From: Amycolatopsis anabasis | GTDB taxonomy: Bacteria > Actinomycetota > Actinomycetes > Mycobacteriales > Pseudonocardiaceae | Reading direction: 5' to 3' | NCBI RefSeq assembly: GCF_009765355.1 | Contig: NZ_VTHK01000031.1 | Span: forward strand, 1-64,000 | DNA length: 64,000 nucleotides | In this document: positions 18,857 through 29,135 of the stretch, piece after piece | Numbering within the stretch: position 1 is the first letter of the stretch | Layout of the letters: each line of letters begins with the position of its first letter | The notes under the pieces: generated by a model | Told to the model about the DNA's origin: nothing | Database searches by the model: none | The model's input: only the letters and a program-made list of their open reading frames with translations | Position numbers and translations under genes: made by a program

Positions 18857-19231
18857 ATGGCACCGGGTTTCGCGGTCAATACGACCGAAGTGGACATCTA
18901 CATCGGCAAGGTCAAGACAGCTCTCGAGCTGCTCAAACCCGTGCAGCAGATGCTCACCGACCACGACCCGCAGACGAAATCGAGCTGGCTCGAAGACCTC
19001 GCCGGAAAGGCATCGCCGCATTCCGGAGGCCCACAGGATTTCCACCGCGCGTGCGAGGGCTTCGTCCGCGAGTCCGTCCAGCTCTACCGGGAAATACTGG
19101 AGAAGTTCGCGCTGGCGACCGGCAACCTGGAAACGGTCGTGTCTGCCGGGAGTAAGGCGATGGCCGCCTACCGGCAGCGGGACCAGGAAGCGGCGGACAT
19201 CCTGAACAAGCTCCTCCAGAACCTGGACTGA
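18857..19231 (+). CDS. Small helical protein resembling an ESX/EspC-type secretion substrate
   Basis: A 124-residue, nearly all-helical protein with no signal peptide. Near its C-terminus it carries Tyr105-x-x-x-Asp109 (AAYRQRDQEAAD), the YxxxD/E signal found on type VII secreted helical-hairpin proteins. The pattern LYREILEKFALATGNLE followed by AGSKAMAAYRQRD is reminiscent of EspC-like proteins. There is no clear WxG turn; SSWLEDLAG is the nearest. The gene at 19239 follows after seven bases, so the two form a pair. No ESX membrane or ATPase genes are in the window. The family assignment is my inference. Confidence 0.55.
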   Translation: MAPGFAVNTTEVDIYIGKVKTALELLKPVQQMLTDHDPQTKSSWLEDLAGKASPHSGGPQDFHRACEGFVRESVQLYREILEKFALATGNLETVVSAGSKAMAAYRQRDQEAADILNKLLQNLD

Positions 19232-19238
19232 GGCCGAT

Positions 19239-20300
19239 ATGACACCACCGCCGAACCGGGGCGACAAACCGCGGCACCCCGAGTACCTCGAATACTTGCG
19301 GGACCCGAAGGTCAACCTCATCGACAACCCCCGGCTCAAGACGGCGCCGGAGCTCGGCTCGTGGATCGAGTGGCTGCTGCACCCGGAAGAGCACATCGGC
19401 GCGCGTTCCATCATCGAGGAGTCGGGGGCCCGGCACGAGATGGACCAGAACCTTCCGACCCAGAAAACCGAAACGACACCGCCGCCGCCCAACGAACACG
19501 ATCCGACGACCATGCCCGGCAGGGACGGCCGGCTTCCCGGCTGGAACGTCGCCCACTACTACCCGTACGAGTCGGTGCTCGAACGGTGGGAGTTCGCCCA
19601 GTTCTTCGGCTTCCAGAGCGCGGTGTCGACGCAGCGGGTCGAACGTTCCGACTCGCTGTTCGCGGGCGCCGCGGCGGCGCTGGCGGTGGCGAAATGGTCC
19701 ACCGATGATCACAACCACCAGATCGCGGCCGTCCCCACCGAAGGATGGGAGAGCGGCAACGGAGACACCTTCCGGAGACTGGCTGCCGAAGCGGCGGACA
19801 TCCTCGCCAAGATCGCCGAGATCATCAACGTGTCGCTGGTCGTCGCACTGGCCGAATACACCATGACCATCAAGAAGACCCGCGAAGCCCTGGACGAGTC
19901 CACCAGGAACGTCGTGCGGACCTTCGACAGCAAACTGCCCAAGGAAGCCGAGGGAAGCGCGGTCCTGGCCTTCGTCATCACCTTCGTCCTCGGTGAGCTG
20001 AAGGAGAAGGTGTTCGACAAGATCAAACCGTGGCTGGGCGGACCGGCGAAGATCGCGACCCTGGCGGTGGATCATCTCTGGGAGACAGTCGTCGGACTGG
20101 TGCAACCCAAGCGGAAGGAAAACCCGGACGATGTCAAGGACCGGTCGGGGTGGGACTGGGACGACATCGCCAAGAGCTACCTCCGGGGTCAGGCCGACAT
20201 CCTCGACCTGGCGACGCGGAGAATCGACGAGCTGACCCGCCGGATGGCGGCGGCTCGCGCGGAGTTGGCCGCCGTGCCGCTGCGGCCCAAGGAGGGGTAG
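19239..20300 (+). CDS. Hypothetical protein, putative partner/effector of the ESX-like protein
   Basis: A 353-residue protein I do not recognise. Residues 1-60 are polar (HPEYLEYLRDPKVNLIDNP), 70-95 a proline-rich linker, 110-165 aromatic-rich (AHYYPYESVLERWEFAQFF), and 165-270 helical with GWESGNGDTFRRLAAEAAD, which resembles the WxG region of type VII-targeted proteins. A hydrophobic segment near residue 245 (SAVLAFVITFVLGEL) could insert in a membrane or line a bundle. The end is a charged coiled coil. The gene is seven bases downstream of the EspC-like gene, so the pair is likely co-expressed and may interact. No known toxin domain is seen. Confidence 0.5.
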   Translation: MTPPPNRGDKPRHPEYLEYLRDPKVNLIDNPRLKTAPELGSWIEWLLHPEEHIGARSIIEESGARHEMDQNLPTQKTETTPPPPNEHDPTTMPGRDGRLPGWNVAHYYPYESVLERWEFAQFFGFQSAVSTQRVERSDSLFAGAAAALAVAKWSTDDHNHQIAAVPTEGWESGNGDTFRRLAAEAADILAKIAEIINVSLVVALAEYTMTIKKTREALDESTRNVVRTFDSKLPKEAEGSAVLAFVITFVLGELKEKVFDKIKPWLGGPAKIATLAVDHLWETVVGLVQPKRKENPDDVKDRSGWDWDDIAKSYLRGQADILDLATRRIDELTRRMAAARAELAAVPLRPKEG

Positions 20301-20515
20301 CCCGGCTCAACGGGTTCCTCTGCTCCATTACCACCGATGACCATCCTCCCTTCCGTGCGCGATTCAGGCGACCACGTTTCCGTTCGCCCTGACCCACCTT
20401 GCCGACCTCGCCTCGGGTTCACCGCCGTTTGAAGGTTTTGCGTCCAGGTACGCAGCCTGTGGAGTCTCCTTCCGCCACAAGTTTCCACGGGCAGTTCAAT
20501 GAAACACTTGAAGGC

Positions 20516-21475
20516 ATGGATCTCACGGAAAACCAACGAAAACGAGGAGCGTCCGGAGCCGAACCGGTCATCGAAACCCGGGGGTTGCGGATGCGGTACG
20601 GCACGACCGATGTGCTGCACGGGGTGGATCTCCGCGTGCACCGGGGCGAGGTGCTCGCCCTGCTCGGACCGAACGGGGCGGGAAAGACGACCACCATCGA
20701 GATCCTGGAAGGCTTCCGGAAGCGGTCCGTGGGTGAGGTGCGTGTGCTGGGCACCGATCCGGACCGCGGGGACGAGGCCTGGCGGGCGCGGCTGGGCGTC
20801 GTGCTGCAGTCCTGGCGGGATCACGGGAAATGGCGGGTGCGGGAACTGCTCGACCACTTCGGTCGCTTCTACCCGCCCTACAGCACACGGGATCGTCGCA
20901 GGCCCTACGACGCGGACGAACTGGTGTCGCTGGTCGGCCTGAGCGAGCAGGCGAACACCTCGATCGGCAGGCTCTCCGGTGGGCAGCGGCGCAGGTTGGA
21001 TGTGGCGATCGGCATCGTGGGCAAACCCGATCTGCTGTTCCTGGACGAGCCCACCGTCGGTTTCGATCCGCAGGGCCGGCAGGAATTCCACGACCTGGTG
21101 CGCAGGTTGTCCGGCCTGGAGGACACCACGATCCTGCTCACCACGCACGATCTGGACGAGGCGGAGAAGCTCGCCGACCGGATCGTGATCCTGGCGGGCG
21201 GCCGGATCGTGGCGAACGGCAGCGCGGCGGAGCTCGCGCGGCGGACCGCCGGGAGGGCGGAGGTCCGGTTCACCCGGGACGGCGAGCCCGAAGTGCGGTC
21301 CCTCGAGGACGCCACCGGTTATGTGCGGGAACTGTTCGCCAGGTACGGCGAGGCGATCGGCGATCTGGAGGTGCGCCGGGCGCGCCTGGAGGACGTCTAC
21401 CTCGCCCTGGTCCGCGAGTTCGAAACCGGCCGGCGCACCGAGGCGCTCAACGATCTGGCGGAGGTGGCGGTATGA
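20516..21475 (+). CDS. ABC transporter ATP-binding protein (DrrA-like)
   Basis: A 319-residue ATPase with Walker A LLGPNGAGKTTTIE (about residue 52), signature LSGGQRRRLDVA, Walker B LLFLDEPTVGFDP and H-loop LLTTHDLDEAEKL. The C-terminal extension is typical of the DrrA/NatA drug-export subfamily. ATG 20516 is chosen (MDLTENQRKRGAS); the frame is open 117 bp further upstream without a good ribosome-binding site. The stop overlaps the permease start (ATGA). With the permease and the UvrA-like protein it recreates the drrA-drrB-drrC order of daunorubicin self-resistance. The 215 bp before it (20301-20515) holds its promoter but no gene I can support. Confidence 0.9.
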   Translation: MDLTENQRKRGASGAEPVIETRGLRMRYGTTDVLHGVDLRVHRGEVLALLGPNGAGKTTTIEILEGFRKRSVGEVRVLGTDPDRGDEAWRARLGVVLQSWRDHGKWRVRELLDHFGRFYPPYSTRDRRRPYDADELVSLVGLSEQANTSIGRLSGGQRRRLDVAIGIVGKPDLLFLDEPTVGFDPQGRQEFHDLVRRLSGLEDTTILLTTHDLDEAEKLADRIVILAGGRIVANGSAAELARRTAGRAEVRFTRDGEPEVRSLEDATGYVRELFARYGEAIGDLEVRRARLEDVYLALVREFETGRRTEALNDLAEVAV

Positions 21476-22323
21476 ACCCCGGCGCCGTCGCCCTGCGCGC
21501 GGGACTGCAGCGCGGCTGGATCGAGTTCCGGCAGAGCGCGACCAGCGGGCAGGACATCTGGGCCGCGCTCTACTTCCCGGCCATCTCGTTGATCGTGATG
21601 TACGTCCTGAAGGACAACACCGTCCCGGGCACGGACTTTTCCCTTGGCTCCCAAGCGGTTCCGGGCATCCTCGGGATGAACGCCGTGCTCGTCGGGCTCA
21701 TCGGACTGGCCATGGCGCTGACCATGGACCGGGAGGACGGCACGCTGCTGCGCGCGAAGGCGACCCCGAACGGCATGCTCGGTTACCTCACCGGAAAGGT
21801 GCTCGGCCGGGCCGGGACCACCGTCGCGAGCCTGCTCGTGGTGCTGGTTCCGGCGGCGTTCCTGTTCGGCGGGCTGGAACTGGGCCGCCTGTCGTCCTGG
21901 CTGACGCTGGTGTGGGTGCTGGCGCTCGGCCTGCTCGCGATCCTGCCGCTCGGGGCGATCGTCGGCTCGCTGTTCGCCGGCGCGCAGGGCATGAGCATCG
22001 TGACGTTGCCGATGATGGCGCTGACCGGGATTTCCGGCGTGTTCTACCCGATCTCCGCGTTCCCGGAGTGGCTACAGTGGATCGCGCAGGCATTCCCGAT
22101 TTACTGGCTGGGTCTGGGGTTGCGGTCGGCCTTGCTGCCGGACGCGTTGGCGGGCGTGGAAATAGGGGAGTCCTGGCGATCCCTGGAGACGATCGGCGCG
22201 CTCGGGGCGTGGGCGGTCATCGGATTCCTGCTGGCGCCGGTGGTGCTGCGCAGGATGGCACGGCGCGAATCCGGTTCCAGCGTGGCCGCCCGCCGGGAAA
22301 AAGCCCTGCAACGGACCATATGA
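21472..22323 (+). CDS. ABC-2 type permease (DrrB-like)
   Basis: A 283-residue membrane protein with six hydrophobic segments and the ABC-2 permease pattern, including MNAVLVGLIGLAMALTMDRE, the REDGTLLRAKATPNG coupling loop, and SIVTLPMMALTGISGVFYP with PEWLQWIAQAFPIYW near the end. It overlaps the ATPase gene by four bases (ATGA), so translation is coupled. Together they should form a two-component exporter for a hydrophobic drug-like compound. The UvrA-like gene follows after 18 bases. A substrate made by the cell itself is not identifiable here, since no biosynthetic cluster is adjacent. Confidence 0.9.
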   Translation: MNPGAVALRAGLQRGWIEFRQSATSGQDIWAALYFPAISLIVMYVLKDNTVPGTDFSLGSQAVPGILGMNAVLVGLIGLAMALTMDREDGTLLRAKATPNGMLGYLTGKVLGRAGTTVASLLVVLVPAAFLFGGLELGRLSSWLTLVWVLALGLLAILPLGAIVGSLFAGAQGMSIVTLPMMALTGISGVFYPISAFPEWLQWIAQAFPIYWLGLGLRSALLPDALAGVEIGESWRSLETIGALGAWAVIGFLLAPVVLRRMARRESGSSVAARREKALQRTI

Positions 22324-22341
22324 GACGAGGAAGGTCGACTT

Positions 22342-24618
<2,277 letters not shown>

Positions 24619-24663
24619 CCGGATTCGGGTGACCCGCGCCAGGACCGGGTCACCCGAATCCGG
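24619..24663. terminator. Perfect 18-bp hairpin terminator
   Basis: An 18-base perfect inverted repeat, CCGGATTCGGGTGACCCG and its complement at 24646-24663, with a nine-base loop. It starts at the stop codon of the UvrA-like gene and ends four bases before the converging YCII gene. It insulates the drr-like operon from the YCII operon in both directions. Confidence 0.85.
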
Positions 24664-24666
24664 GCG

Positions 24667-24996
24667 TCATTCCCAGATCGGGCGCACCTCGACCATGCCG
24701 TACCGGGCGGCCGGGTGCAGTGCGGCGATCTCGACGGCCTCGTCGAGATCGCCGCACTCGATCACCGTGTAACCGCCGACCTGTTCCTTGGTCTCGGCGA
24801 ACGGCCCGTCGGCGAGCAGCACTTCGCCGTCACGGACCCGGACCGTTTTGGCTTCCGGCGGTGGGCGCAGGCCCGCGCCGCCGCGCACCACGCCGCGGCG
24901 TTCCATCTCCTCGCCCCAGCCGCCGCAGCCGTCGACCTCCGCGGCCATCCGCCGGCCGGATTCCTCGGTGCCACAGATCAACAGCAGGTATCGCAC
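24667..24996 (-). CDS. YCII-related (DGPF) protein
   Basis: A 109-residue YCII-family protein (MRYLLLICGTEESG, LADGPFAETKEQVGGYTVI, EVRPIWE). It is the last gene of a three-gene unit YCII - hydrolase - YCII on the minus strand. Its start lies 11 bp after the restored stop of the hydrolase, with GAGGAG just upstream. Its closest relative here by eye is the YCII gene at the head of the same operon (shared FAETKEQVGG), suggesting an internal duplication around the hydrolase. Confidence 0.88.
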   Translation of the reverse strand: MRYLLLICGTEESGRRMAAEVDGCGGWGEEMERRGVVRGGAGLRPPPEAKTVRVRDGEVLLADGPFAETKEQVGGYTVIECGDLDEAVEIAALHPAARYGMVEVRPIWE

Positions 24997-25006
24997 GGGA
25001 TTCTCC

Positions 25007-25844
25007 TCATCGGGCCCGGGTGTCGGCGGCAGTATGGCGGATCAGCTCGGGCAGCACGGTGTCCCAGGCGGTGCGCGGGAGTTCGCGTCCCATGCGTTCC
25101 ACGGTGAGCAGCCGGGCGCCGGGGATCTCGGCGGCCAGCGCGGTGCCGTGGCCGAGCGGGAACAGCGGATCCTCGGTGCCGTGGACGACCAGGGCGGGAT
25201 CGCCAGGGTTCGCCCCCGCTCAGGAGCCCGTGGTTGGTCATGGACGCGGCGATGTCGCGGGTGCGGTCGAGGACGCGTTCCGCGACGGCCCGGCACCCCG
25301 CCTCGTCGAACGGCCGGGATTCGGCCGCGTACCGCCGGAAATCGGCGACCAGGTAGTCGAGGACGGCCGCGCGGTCCGCCCAGTCCGGTTCGGGCAGCTC
25401 ACCGGTGTGCAGCCGGGGTGAGCTGGGCGGAAGGTCCGGATCACCGGGGCCGCCGCTGGTGGCGATCAGGGTGAGCGAGGCGATCCGGCCGGGGTGCCCG
25501 AGCGCCACCAGCTGGGCGATGGCGCCGCCCATCGACAGGCCCACAACATGGGCACGGGCCACCCCGAGGCCGTCGAGCAGGCGCACGGGATCGGTGAACA
25601 GGTCCTCGCCGGTGTAGCCCGGCGCGCCCGGCGGGTAACTCGTCGAACGGCCGGTGTCGCGGTGGTCGTAGCGGATCACGAACCGGCCTGCGTTCGCGAG
25701 GCGGGTGCAGAACTCGTCCTCCCACCAGTCCATCGCGGCGCTCATGCCCATGATCAGCAAGACGGCCGGATCGCCCGCGTCGCCGAACGTCTCGACGCGG
25801 AGTTCCGCCCCGCCGACCGGGACGGTCGTCTCGGCGCGCCTCAT
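25007..25844 (-). pseudogene. Alpha/beta hydrolase with a frameshift in its C-terminal third
   Basis: From ATG 25844 the frame reads a typical alpha/beta hydrolase: LLIMGMSAAMDWWED (oxyanion region), YDHRDTGRSTSYP, and the nucleophile elbow VGLSMGGAIAQLV. At about 25200-25217 (LLSGGEPWRS) the frame is lost. The family's next strand, ALVVHGTEDPLFPLGHG with the catalytic aspartate, continues one frame over and ends at a stop at 25007, just before the next gene. The total length of 838 bases is one more than a multiple of three. A C5 run (25213-25217) or a small deletion explains it. It starts with ATGA overlap on the upstream YCII gene. Confidence 0.75.
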
Positions 25845-26179
25845 GCTTCCCACACCGGCCGCACCTCGATGACCCCGAACCGCGCGACCGGGTGCCGCGA
25901 CGCGATCTCGAGCGCTTCGTCGAGGTCGGCGCATTCGAGCAGGCACAGGCCGCCGACCTGTTCCTTGGTCTCGGCGAACGGCCCGTCGGTGCGCAGTACC
26001 TCGCCGTCGCGGACCCGCACGGTGGTCGCGTCGCTGCTGGGATGCAGGAGTTCACCCCCGCGGTACATGCCCCGGCGTTCCACCTCCTCGATCCAGGCGC
26101 GGACCTCCTCCCGGCCGCAGACCTCCACCGACGGCGGCCCGCCGATTTCCTCGCCGCCGATCATGAGCACGTATCGCAC
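25841..26179 (-). CDS. YCII-related (DGPF) protein
   Basis: A 112-residue YCII-family protein beginning at GTG 26179, which sits six bases after a strong AAGGAGG. The reading frame extends further upstream but without family similarity. The core is RTDGPFAETKEQVGGLCLL and the end EVRPVWEA. The stop overlaps the hydrolase start (ATGA). It heads the YCII - hydrolase - YCII operon, and an ECF42-type promoter lies 34 bp upstream of it at 26214-26240. Confidence 0.88.
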   Translation of the reverse strand: MRYVLMIGGEEIGGPPSVEVCGREEVRAWIEEVERRGMYRGGELLHPSSDATTVRVRDGEVLRTDGPFAETKEQVGGLCLLECADLDEALEIASRHPVARFGVIEVRPVWEA

Positions 26180-26213
26180 CAGTTCCTCCTTCGCAGGGCT
26201 TCGGTATGACTCC

Positions 26214-26240
26214 GACGAACGGGAGCGCCCCGGACCGACA
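26214..26240 (-). promoter_or_regulatory. Putative ECF42 promoter for the YCII-hydrolase-YCII operon
   Basis: On the minus strand: TGTCGG (26240-26235), 17 bases, CGTC (26217-26214), 34 bp before the GTG start of the first YCII gene. Confidence 0.7.
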
Positions 26241-26270
26241 GAGATCATCTCCTCTTCGCGCGCGATCCGC

Positions 26271-27167
26271 TCACGGCCGGACCAGATCGATCCGATGCTG
26301 CTCGACCGGGTACCCGGCCTTGGCGAAAGCCGCGGCCATCGGGGTGTTGGTCACGTCGGTTCCGGCGACGATCCGGTCGGCGCCGTGTTCGACGAGCAGG
26401 TGCGTGGCTTCGACCAGGAGGTCGTAGGCGTACCCGTGCCCGCGGTGCTCGGGGACCACGCCGATGTACCCGATGACCGGGTCGCTGTAGTGGTGGCAGG
26501 GTGCGGCGAGCCCGACGAGGTCACCGGCGGGGGAGTAGGCCAGCCGCCACCAGTCGCGCGGGCTGGGCATCCAGCGCAGGTAGCCGAGGTCTTCCCGCGC
26601 GGCGGCGTCCAGGCCGGACGCGGCGATCGTGCGGCGGGCATGGGCGTCCAGGCTGCCTCGGTGCAAGCGACGGAACACGTCCAAGATCACCGAGTCGTCG
26701 GGTTCGGGGCGGAATTCGAGGCGCCTCGGGCGCGGTGGCAGGCCGTGCTCGCGCGTCCAGCGGTACCGGTAACGCTCGACGAGCGGGGTGAGGCCCGCTC
26801 GCCCGGCGGCTCCGATCCGGGCCTCGGCCGCCGCGCGCACGGCCGGATCGTCCCGCCACCCCGGCGGCAGCCGCAGCTCGTACTCGGTGGGTAGCGGCGC
26901 GGTGCGCAGCAAGGCAGTTCCGGCGTCCGCGTCGGTGAAGTCGAACCAGTCGAGGGTGACCGGTTCGTCGTCGTCCGGGCCGCCCCACCAGGCCGCGCGG
27001 GCCACCACGGTGTCCCCGCGCAACGCGACCCAGGTCCATTCCGGGCGGTAGTTCTGCTTGTCGTAGCGCCCGCCGAACGCGGCGAAGCCGACCAGTCCGG
27101 GATCGGGCAGGGCGTCGAAGAGGTGTTCCTCGCCCGCGCGCAGCGGGCGGATGACCAGATCGGTCAT
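26271..27167 (-). CDS. GNAT family N-acetyltransferase (two-domain)
   Basis: A 298-residue protein with a degenerate N-terminal GNAT-like half and a canonical C-terminal GNAT domain (about residues 165-298). The acetyl-CoA loop is IGVVPEHRGHGYAYDLL, followed by TDVTNTPMAAAFAKAGYPV. Such proteins often acetylate small amines or peptides. The start ATG 27167 (MTDLVIRPLRAGEEHLF) is normal for the family. A tiny open frame with a strong ribosome-binding site lies upstream at 27202-27258. Confidence 0.85.
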   Translation of the reverse strand: MTDLVIRPLRAGEEHLFDALPDPGLVGFAAFGGRYDKQNYRPEWTWVALRGDTVVARAAWWGGPDDDEPVTLDWFDFTDADAGTALLRTAPLPTEYELRLPPGWRDDPAVRAAAEARIGAAGRAGLTPLVERYRYRWTREHGLPPRPRRLEFRPEPDDSVILDVFRRLHRGSLDAHARRTIAASGLDAAAREDLGYLRWMPSPRDWWRLAYSPAGDLVGLAAPCHHYSDPVIGYIGVVPEHRGHGYAYDLLVEATHLLVEHGADRIVAGTDVTNTPMAAAFAKAGYPVEQHRIDLVRP

Positions 27168-27201
27168 GGGATTCCTTCCGGAGAGGCGACTGCGCTCCCG
27201 G

Positions 27202-27258
27202 TCAGATCCGCGGGGCCCTCGAAGCGGGGCGGGAGCGCATGATCGTGTTGGTGATCAT
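27202..27258 (-). CDS. Possible 18-residue leader peptide before the GNAT gene
   Basis: ATG 27258 follows GGAGGTGGGAACG, one of the best ribosome-binding sites in this region, and encodes 18 residues (MITNTIMRSRPASRAPRI) before TGA. The peptide is basic at its end and 34 bp separate it from the GNAT start. It could be a translated leader that couples or attenuates expression of the acetyltransferase. There is no sequence family to support it, so it may be chance. Confidence 0.3.
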   Translation of the reverse strand: MITNTIMRSRPASRAPRI

Positions 27259-27380
27259 CGTTCCCACCTCCTCCGGCTCGGTCGAGGGCGCCGCCGCAAT
27301 CTAGCGAACCGCCCGACGCGGGTTCAACCGGAATAGTCCCGGAGACCAGGATGTTCTGCTGGGTCACGGCGAAACGGACC

Positions 27381-28046
27381 TCATCGGTCGCGAGGCCTGC
27401 GGGCCACCACCATGGTCGCGCGGTGGACCCAGCCCAAGGTCGGATACAGATGCTGCCCGTCCGGAGTCGCCACCAACAGCCCCGTGGTGGCACCGCGATC
27501 CCGGGCCGCGACAACCAGTGCGCCCATGACGGCGCTGCCCAGCCCGCGCCGCCGGTGCGCCGGGTCCGTGCCGATGTCGTGCGCCACCGTGTCGGCGCCG
27601 ACGACGGCCGCGGTGCCCCAGGCCGCACGCTCGCCGGAAGCGTGGGTCACGTTGGCCTCGAGCACCAGCCCGTGGACGGTGACCGCGCTCGAGTAGCCCG
27701 CGGGCGGGGTCCGCGACGGATGCTCCCGGAGATCGGCGGTCATCAGCCATTCCGGCTCACCGAACGGTTCCAGCCCGGCGGCCTTGAGGATCGGCCCGAC
27801 CGCCTCCGGCTGCCGGGTGGGGACGGTCAGCCAGTTCGCGTGCGCGCACTCGGCGACCTCGGCGGCCAGCGCGCGCAAGGAATCCGGGTCTTCGTCGGGG
27901 TCCAGGACGACGACCTCGACGTGCTGTCCGGGCAATCCGATCGGCACGTGCAGGGCGCCGCGGGCCTCCGCGGCGGGGTGGAGCCCCTTGGCCAGACCCC
28001 AGCCCGCCTGCCAGCGGCGGACCAGAGCGGGCATGGATTCGGTCAT
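27381..28046 (-). CDS. GNAT family N-acetyltransferase
   Basis: A 221-residue protein with a C-terminal GNAT domain: THASGERAAWGTAAVVG, the CoA loop IGTDPAHRRRGLGSAVM, and TPDGQHLYPTLGWVHR at the end. The N-terminal 100 residues form a helical and beta extension as found in several actinomycete GNATs. ATG 28046 (MTESMPALVRRW) is the start; the frame remains open to 28235 but overlaps the WYL gene there. It lies 36 bp downstream of the WYL regulator gene on the same strand and may be co-transcribed with it. Confidence 0.85.
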   Translation of the reverse strand: MTESMPALVRRWQAGWGLAKGLHPAAEARGALHVPIGLPGQHVEVVVLDPDEDPDSLRALAAEVAECAHANWLTVPTRQPEAVGPILKAAGLEPFGEPEWLMTADLREHPSRTPPAGYSSAVTVHGLVLEANVTHASGERAAWGTAAVVGADTVAHDIGTDPAHRRRGLGSAVMGALVVAARDRGATTGLLVATPDGQHLYPTLGWVHRATMVVARRPRDR

Positions 28047-28081
28047 ACCCGCAAGGCAACCACGCGGGACCGACAGTTTCC

Positions 28082-29044
28082 TCAGCGCGCCGAAGTGCCC
28101 GCGGCGCGCAGCACCCGGGTTCCGAGCTCGCGCAGGTACTCGGTGAGTTCCGCCGGTTCGTGCACCTCGAACTCGCAGCCGAGTCCGGTGAGGCGGAACG
28201 CGAGCCATTCCAGGGTGTCGGCGTGCCCGTGCCACCGGCAGGTGTGCTCGTCCAGTGCCGCCAACTCGCCTCGGCCGCCCAGTTGCCGCGCCACCCGGGC
28301 GATCGGGGTGTGCAGCGTCGCCACGACCCGGTAGGTGGGGGCCAGGGAGTAGAGCTTGTCGGTGAAGAACGCGGCCGCGTCCTTCCCGGGCAGTTCACGC
28401 CCGTCCGTGCGCGCTCCCGTTGCCTGAGGTTTCCGGATCCGGTCGACGCGGAAGGTCCGCCAGTCCTCGCGGTCGTTGTCGAACGCGATCAGGTACCAGC
28501 GATGACCGGCCGTCACCAGCCGATGCGGATCGGCGTGCCGCCTGCTCTCCTCGCCGTCGTTCGACTCGTACCCGAACCGCACCCGTTCCCGGTTGGCGAT
28601 CGCCGCGGCGAGCACGGTCAGGCTCTCCGGATCCACCGTCGGCCCGGTTCCCGGCACCGGCACGGTCGCCGCGCCCAGCGCGCCGACCCGGTAGCGCAGC
28701 CGCGAGGGCAGCACCCGCTCCAGCTTCGTCAGCGCCCGCACGGACGCCTCCTCGATGCCGTCCACGGCCTGCCCGGCCGCGGTGCGCAACCCGACCGCGA
28801 TGGCCACCGCCTCCTCGTCGTCGAGCAGCAGCGGGGGCATGGCCGACCCGGCGACCAGCCGGTAGCCGCCCTCCGCGCCCATGGTCGCCTGCACCGGATA
28901 ACCCAGTTCCCGCAAGCGGTCGATGTCCCGCCGGATCGTGCGGGGACTGACCGCCAACCGGCGCGCGAGTTCGCTGCCGGGCCATTCCCGTGGGGTCTGG
29001 AGCAGGGACAGCAGGCTCAGCAAGCGCGCCGGGGTATCGGTCAT
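28082..29044 (-). CDS. WYL-domain transcriptional regulator (YafY/PafC-like)
   Basis: A 320-residue protein with an N-terminal HTH_11 domain (SELARRLAVSPRTIRRDID) followed by LRELGYPVQATMGAEGGYR. It then has a WYL domain with ESRRHADPHRLVTAGHRWYLIAF and FRVDRI, and a C-terminal WCX-like part. ATG 29044 is used; an ATG four codons earlier is possible. It is divergent from the arylamine N-acetyltransferase gene at 29136 across 91 bp containing two inverted repeats, so it probably regulates that gene. WYL domains commonly bind nucleic acid or small ligands. Confidence 0.88.
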   Translation of the reverse strand: MTDTPARLLSLLSLLQTPREWPGSELARRLAVSPRTIRRDIDRLRELGYPVQATMGAEGGYRLVAGSAMPPLLLDDEEAVAIAVGLRTAAGQAVDGIEEASVRALTKLERVLPSRLRYRVGALGAATVPVPGTGPTVDPESLTVLAAAIANRERVRFGYESNDGEESRRHADPHRLVTAGHRWYLIAFDNDREDWRTFRVDRIRKPQATGARTDGRELPGKDAAAFFTDKLYSLAPTYRVVATLHTPIARVARQLGGRGELAALDEHTCRWHGHADTLEWLAFRLTGLGCEFEVHEPAELTEYLRELGTRVLRAAGTSAR

Positions 29045-29101
29045 ACCGTTCAGCATGCCACCGATAGGGGACGAAAACTGACCTATATCGGGAACTGCTT
29101 G

Positions 29102-29121
29102 ACCTCCACCGAACTGGAGGT
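29102..29121. promoter_or_regulatory. Inverted repeat in the WYL/NAT divergent promoter
   Basis: ACCTCCA, six bases, TGGAGGT: a perfect seven-base inverted repeat ending 14 bp before the arylamine acetyltransferase start codon. A looser pair, CCGATAGG and CCTATATCGG, lies further upstream toward the regulator gene. Both are candidate binding sites of the WYL protein. Confidence 0.5.
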
Positions 29122-29135
29122 TCCACAGTGATCAC

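Noticed and set aside
18371..19231. A 286-residue reading of the ESX-like gene starting inside the DinB gene
   Set aside because: The first half is an out-of-frame shadow of the DinB gene. ATG 18857 gives a compact helical protein.
27743..27810. TGTCGG-like element before the GNAT gene at 27381 as a further ECF42 promoter
   Set aside because: A TGTCGG occurs upstream of the start (near 28070), but no CGWC follows at 17 bases, so it fails the fixed-spacing rule.
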